A stretch of 64,000 nucleotides of DNA from Rhinopomastus cyanomelas (lineage: Eukaryota > Chordata > Aves > Bucerotiformes > Rhinopomastidae). A program made the translations under genes and the position numbers. Within the stretch, counting starts at the first letter, position 1. Each line of letters opens with the position of its first letter. The stretch lies in the NCBI GenBank assembly GCA_013400115.1, contig VXBP01003677.1, positions 186,001-250,000 of the forward strand, read 5' to 3'. Shown here piece by piece: positions 60,278 through 64,000 of this stretch. The notes below the pieces were generated by a model, which saw only the letters and a program-made list of their open reading frames with translations, searched no databases and had not been told where the DNA came from.

Positions 60278-61080
60278 ATGGTGGGCCCACACCGCGGCCG
60301 CCTCCTCGTCCTCCTCCTCCTCTGCCCAACGGGAGCCCTGGGACTGCTGCCGCCTCCGGAGGAACCCCGGGAGCCCCCATCACCGCCACCGTCTGGCGCC
60401 GCTGAGCCCACCGGCCACCTCCTGCGCGGCCGCCCCTCGGCCCCAGTGCGGCCCTACAGCCTCTCGCTGTCCCCGGAGGACTATCGCTACTCGCCCAAGC
60501 CCCGGCACCTGCGTCCCGGGCGGCTGCGCCGGCTGCTGGGCTCGGCCTTCGACCCCTTCTGGATGGCGACCGAGGAGCCCCGCGGCCGTAACGGCAGCGC
60601 CGTCGAGGAGAACCTGGAGTCCCTGAGCCGGGAGCTGGCAGAAGGCGCTGGGCGCTCCCGTCGCAGGCTGTGGCGGGAGGCGGAGGGTCTGGGGCTGCCC
60701 ACCCTGCTGGCCCCCGGCCCGTCCCTGCCCCCGGAGCTGCCGGCGGCCCTGGCCTGGCGCCTGCGGCAGTGGCTGGTGGAACAGGCTACTTGCCGCCTCA
60801 CCTCCTCCTGGGTCAACCTGGGACCCGTCTTCTGGCCCCGCTGGGTGCGACACACTGCCTGCGAGACCGGCCCCCCCGGCTGCTCCTGGCCCCCCGGCAT
60901 GGCCTGCCGCCCCGCTCAGCTTGCCCACATCAAGCTGCTGGCCTGGCACTGCTGGGCTGCCCAGACCCCCGGGCCCCCGCTCTGCGCCTGGCGGCAGATC
61001 CCCTACCCCGTGGTGGCCGCCTGCAAGTGCTCCTGCCGTTGAGGGCTGCGGGGGGCTACGGAGGGACCCCCCCCCACTGC
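60230..61080. promoter_or_regulatory. CpG-rich stretch covering the noggin-family gene
   Basis: The whole exon and its immediate 5' flank are very GC-rich with frequent CpG, unlike the flanks, consistent with a CpG-island promoter of a developmental gene. Confidence 0.6.
60278..61042 (+). CDS. NOG4: Noggin-family secreted antagonist, probably noggin4 (single exon)
   Basis: One uninterrupted exon of 254 aa, as expected for noggin genes. The ATG at 60278 has a strong context (GCCATGG) and opens a signal peptide (MVGPHRGRLLVLLLLCPTGA). A further in-frame ATG at 60233 would add 15 residues ahead of it and is less likely. A Pro/Glu-rich segment (23-45) and RPYSLSLSPEDY follow, then LRRLLGSAFDPFWMAT (84-99), which aligns with the LLG-DP-FMA block of noggin. 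Residues 160-253 match the noggin cystine-knot domain: WVNLGPVFWPRWV, CSWPPGMACRP, HIKLLAWHC, IPYPVVAACKCSC. All nine family cysteines are present (172, 195, 202, 210, 225, 236, 249, 251, 253). N105 is a potential glycosylation site. The basic heparin-binding stretch of classical noggin is replaced by a mostly neutral segment. I favour noggin4 because of this divergence; noggin2 is the alternative. Confidence 0.88.
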   Translation: MVGPHRGRLLVLLLLCPTGALGLLPPPEEPREPPSPPPSGAAEPTGHLLRGRPSAPVRPYSLSLSPEDYRYSPKPRHLRPGRLRRLLGSAFDPFWMATEEPRGRNGSAVEENLESLSRELAEGAGRSRRRLWREAEGLGLPTLLAPGPSLPPELPAALAWRLRQWLVEQATCRLTSSWVNLGPVFWPRWVRHTACETGPPGCSWPPGMACRPAQLAHIKLLAWHCWAAQTPGPPLCAWRQIPYPVVAACKCSCR

Positions 61081-61153
61081 TGGTTCTGGCAGCCCTGAGA
61101 GGACGAGCAGCCACCCAGAGCCTGGCCTGGGAGGCGAATCACACAAACAGATA

Positions 61154-61159
61154 AATAAA
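61154..61159 (+). other. Poly(A) signal of the noggin-family gene
   Basis: AATAAA (inside ATAAATAAAC) about 110 bp after the stop. Confidence 0.7.
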
Positions 61160-63217
61160 CCTCCAGAGAAGAAACAGGGAGCAGCTGCGCTTGTTGCTGT
61201 TTCTCACCGAAGCGCCTGGGCAGGGGGGTGCAGCTGCTTTGTCTCTCACCCACCAGCGTGGAGAGCAGGTAGTCCTGGTGGAGGCCTTTGTGGGGGATTC
61301 ATCGCCAGCAGGTGATGCAGGGTTGGGAAAGTTGTGGCTCCTGAAAGTGGATTCAGAGCCTGTTTGCATCAGCCCCAGCTGGTTTGGTCCAAGCTGGGAC
61401 GTCCTTGCCTGCAGCCCTGCCCAGGCAGGCAGGGATCGGGGCAGGAGGACTCCAGCAAGGAAGGTGGGAACAGTGGTGTGGAGAGGGGCTGGAGGATGTC
61501 AGTGGGAAAGGGAAGAGCTTTGGGACCCCAGTGCAACACCCTGGGGAGGACAGAAGAAATGGGGGGTGGGCAGGGACTCAGGGCAGGAAGCATCTATGGG
61601 GGTGGGAGTGTGTGCCGATGGGATGGGATGGGGCAGTCCCCCTACTACAAGGTACAACAGGTAAGACATGGGCACCCCACACTTACCCCATGTGGTTCTT
61701 GAGAGCCAGGAGAAGCCTGGCAGAGCAGGGTTACGAGGTCTGTGTGGGGCAGGGAGCCCAGGGTGGGAACTGCATCCTCAAGAAGTGGCACCTGCCTCTA
61801 CATTCCACCCAGCAAGAAGTCCTCTCCTTTCTGGGCTAAAAGCTGCAAAGAGCTGTGGATCAGACCCAGCACAGGAAGCCCTGAAGAAACAAGAAGATGG
61901 ATCTCTGCCCGGGAACACAGTATCGCTGCAGTGCCTGTGGTTGATGGGCGCTGCATTATTCATGGCCAATGTGTCACTGCCTGACCCTCCTGCCTTCCCC
62001 AGGCTCTGGTGCTCCCTGTGCTGCTCTGCAAACCAAACTCTGCTCCAGAGCTTGGCCTTGGAGCAGGCAGAGAGACAGATGGAGCAAGGGAGGTCAGAGG
62101 TTGGCTGTCGAGGGGCTTGGGAGAGACCTTGGGGAGAGGAAGGTCAGGGTAGCTGGTGCTGGGGGAGAAAGAGAGAGCTCATGTGAGCATCACAGGGGAG
62201 GGAACTGCTTGCAGCATCTATATGGCTGTTCTCGCTTCCAGGGGGACTGGAACAGGGCTAAACCGCTCCTGCTGGCTGCCCTGAATGGAGCAGCCCCGTC
62301 AGCAGGGAACAGGAGGAGGTCTGGGCTAGGGATGAGCAGCAGAAAGGGAGAGGAGAAGCACAGTACAGGCATGGAACAGGAGTTGTGACACCACATCGGG
62401 CTCAGAACAGCAGTGACTCAACCCAGGGCCTCAGGAACCTTTCTGGCAGGTTGCACGAGGGACCGGAGTGCAGCCTCATCTTTACGCTCCCTAAATGCTG
62501 CCCGTTGGTAGGGAGGGAGGGTCTGCAGCCCCACAGGGCACTGCATTGGGGGACTGCCTCCCATTTACCAGCTGGCAGAGCTCAGGACCCTGCAGCAAGA
62601 GGAAATGATCTCAAATAGGTGCACAGCTCCACTGCCAGCGGCTCCAACAAGACCTGAGAGCAGCCCCACGTTCTCCCCTGCCCTCTGCCTCCTGCAAAGC
62701 TCAGGATTAACTTCTGTGCAGGATACGTTTGCTTTCTCATCTGGAGCAAAACTGAGGCAAACAGAGGGATGTTGAGACCGTTCTGGAACCAAGCTGTTCC
62801 TCCTCGAGTGCTCATCGCTACCCCAGCACGGCTTGGTGGAGCAGACACTGAGATCCTGACCCACTGTGTGTTCTCTGCTGTGTGAAAACTGCAGCTGACG
62901 GAAGAAAATTGCAGGTCTGCACCTGCTCTGCCCCATGCCTCAGCCCCACGCACACACTGGTCCTCTTGCTGTGCTGCTAGCCTCTGGCCTTGGCTTGCCC
63001 TCTGCCCACCAGCTTCTCTGGAGCCAGATGCAGCACCTAGGGCAGGTTTGGGAGTGCCACAAGTATGGGAAAAGTCTTAGAGCTGGCCCTGGGTACCAAG
63101 TGAGCCTCACCCCAAACCATGGATAACGGGGAGAGCTTTGGCTAGCCCATGCTCTCTTTTCTAAAGCAGCTGCTGGTGGCACAGGTTGCCCAAGCCTGGA
63201 AACCCCTCATCTCAGTG
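61160..63217. other. Intergenic between the noggin-family gene and GCAT
   Basis: No gene, RNA or repeat recognised. Purine-rich, with short frames only. Confidence 0.5.
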
Positions 63218-63296
63218 GGGAAATCCTGCTGTGGCAGGGGGATTGGACTAGATGATCTTTCGAGGTCCCTTCCAATCCCTAATGATTGTATGAAAC
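63218..63296 (+). mobile_element. Short CR1 3' end
   Basis: AAATCCTGCTGTGGCAGGGG, GGACTAGATGATCTTTCGAG, ending CCCTAATGATTGTATGA. About 80 bp. Confidence 0.9.
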
Positions 63297-63535
63297 ACAG
63301 GGGGCACATCTGTCTGAGTGACACTGCTGGCTCCACCAGAGAGGACAGAGGAAGCAGGTGGCCTCAGACATTCCAGCAGCAGAGAGCAGGGGCTGCAGGA
63401 ATTCAGTGCCCAGGCTGAAGGTTCAGGGAAGACACAGCAGGGTGCTCGGTCACAGCAAAGGACAATGGAGATGGGCTGCAGCTCCCAGATGACAAAACAA
63501 GAGGCAGACAAATACCTGCTGCACCGCAGGACACC

Positions 63536-63541
63536 TTTAAT
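63536..63541 (-). other. Candidate poly(A) signal for GCAT
   Basis: ATTAAA on the minus strand, about 150 bp after the GCAT stop. Confidence 0.5.
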
Positions 63542-63687
63542 GACGCAGGAGCTGGCTGCCAGCGCTGCCGCTGCCACAGCCGCAGCCTCCCACAGGCTCG
63601 AGGACCGGTCCTGCTTTGAGCAGCGCGTGCTCAGACCCTTTCCCCCAGCACAGGCACTTGGTTGTGGGCAGGGAGGGAGGAGGCCCC

Positions 63688-63839
63688 TCAAGGCAGCGCT
63701 CCGTGTTTCCGTCCCACCTCCGTGAAGGCTTCCACGCAGCGGTCGATGTCCTCGTCGCTGTGCACGGCTGAGATCTGGACCCGGATCCGGGCCTTTCCCT
63801 TGGGGACCACTGGGTAGCTGAAGCCAATGACGTAAATGC
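63688..63839 (-). CDS. GCAT: GCAT, glycine C-acetyltransferase, last coding exon (partial)
   Basis: GCAT (2-amino-3-ketobutyrate CoA ligase) is a mitochondrial PLP enzyme that splits 2-amino-3-ketobutyrate, formed from threonine, into glycine and acetyl-CoA. Only the terminal exon is in the window. It starts after a CTGCAG acceptor at 63840-63841 and enters in phase 2. It encodes YVIGFSYPVVPKGKARIRVQ and SAVHSDEDIDRCVEAF, ending EVGRKHGALP and TGA at 63688-63690. This is nearly identical to the human C-terminus. The catalytic lysine and most of the PLP domain lie beyond the right edge. Bases 63842-64000 are intron. Confidence 0.96.
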
Positions 63840-64000
63840 CTGCAGAGGAAACGCAGAGAGACTCAGAGCTGGATGAGAGGGAGGGAGGCTGAGATGGTAA
63901 CAGAGTGATGGAGAGACTTTTGGATCCCCCTTCCCCTCTCAAGAACCAGGCGTCAGGGTTTTCAAGTGGCATCTGCTCCCAAGTGTGGATGTGAGGGTTA

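Noticed and set aside
60380..61114. A 244-aa minus-strand frame opposite the noggin gene
   Set aside because: GC-rich shadow. The plus frame has a signal peptide and the full noggin cysteine pattern, and the minus frame has neither.
1..64000. CRISPR array, bacterial defence system or endogenous virus
   Set aside because: No regularly spaced direct repeats, no prokaryotic gene organisation and no gag/pol/env-like or long terminal repeat structure seen. The repeated units are CR1 and short tandem repeats.

Overview
The window is vertebrate nuclear DNA, almost certainly from a bird. It holds split genes with GT-AG introns and CpG-rich promoters. About 27 fragments of CR1 LINE retrotransposons, many ending in the typical (ATTCTATG)n tail, make up roughly 10 kb. 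The genes are C22orf23, MICALL1, EIF3L, ANKRD54, GALR3, a noggin-family gene and GCAT. Apart from the noggin gene, this is the known conserved neighbourhood of human 22q13.1, read here in reverse. The species cannot be fixed from the sequence. The many similar CR1 copies suggest a lineage with fairly recent CR1 activity.

Layout from left to right. The last two coding exons of C22orf23 (EVG1) lie on + at 416-926. MICALL1 lies on - (stop 3494, start 23687) with 16 coding exons, all reconstructed with matching splice phases to give 923 aa. A gene-free stretch of about 4.4 kb (23.7-28.1 kb) follows. EIF3L lies on - (28236-39543), 13 coding exons and 564 aa, the same length as the human protein as I know it. 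It sits head-to-head across a 406-bp CpG-rich, CCAAT-box-containing gap with ANKRD54 on + (39950-45885), 8 exons and 264 aa. Next comes a 10-kb gene-free stretch rich in CR1, which contains one assembly gap (N at 53327) flanked by a nearly perfect 563/564-bp duplication. GALR3 lies on - (56333-58103), two coding exons and 408 aa. A single-exon noggin-family gene lies on + (60278-61042, 254 aa). The last coding exon of GCAT lies on - (63688-63839), and that gene continues past the right edge.

The genes do not form one pathway. They are housekeeping and trafficking genes (MICALL1, recycling endosomes; EIF3L, translation initiation; ANKRD54, kinase-adaptor shuttling; GCAT, mitochondrial threonine breakdown) beside two signalling genes (GALR3, galanin receptor; the noggin paralogue, extracellular antagonist). 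I found no bacterial-style system, CRISPR array, tRNA, rRNA or endogenous virus. The most interesting items are the divergent noggin paralogue between GALR3 and GCAT, the sense-strand bias of intronic CR1 copies, a compact CR1 hairpin near 47.9 kb, and the likely false duplication at the assembly gap.
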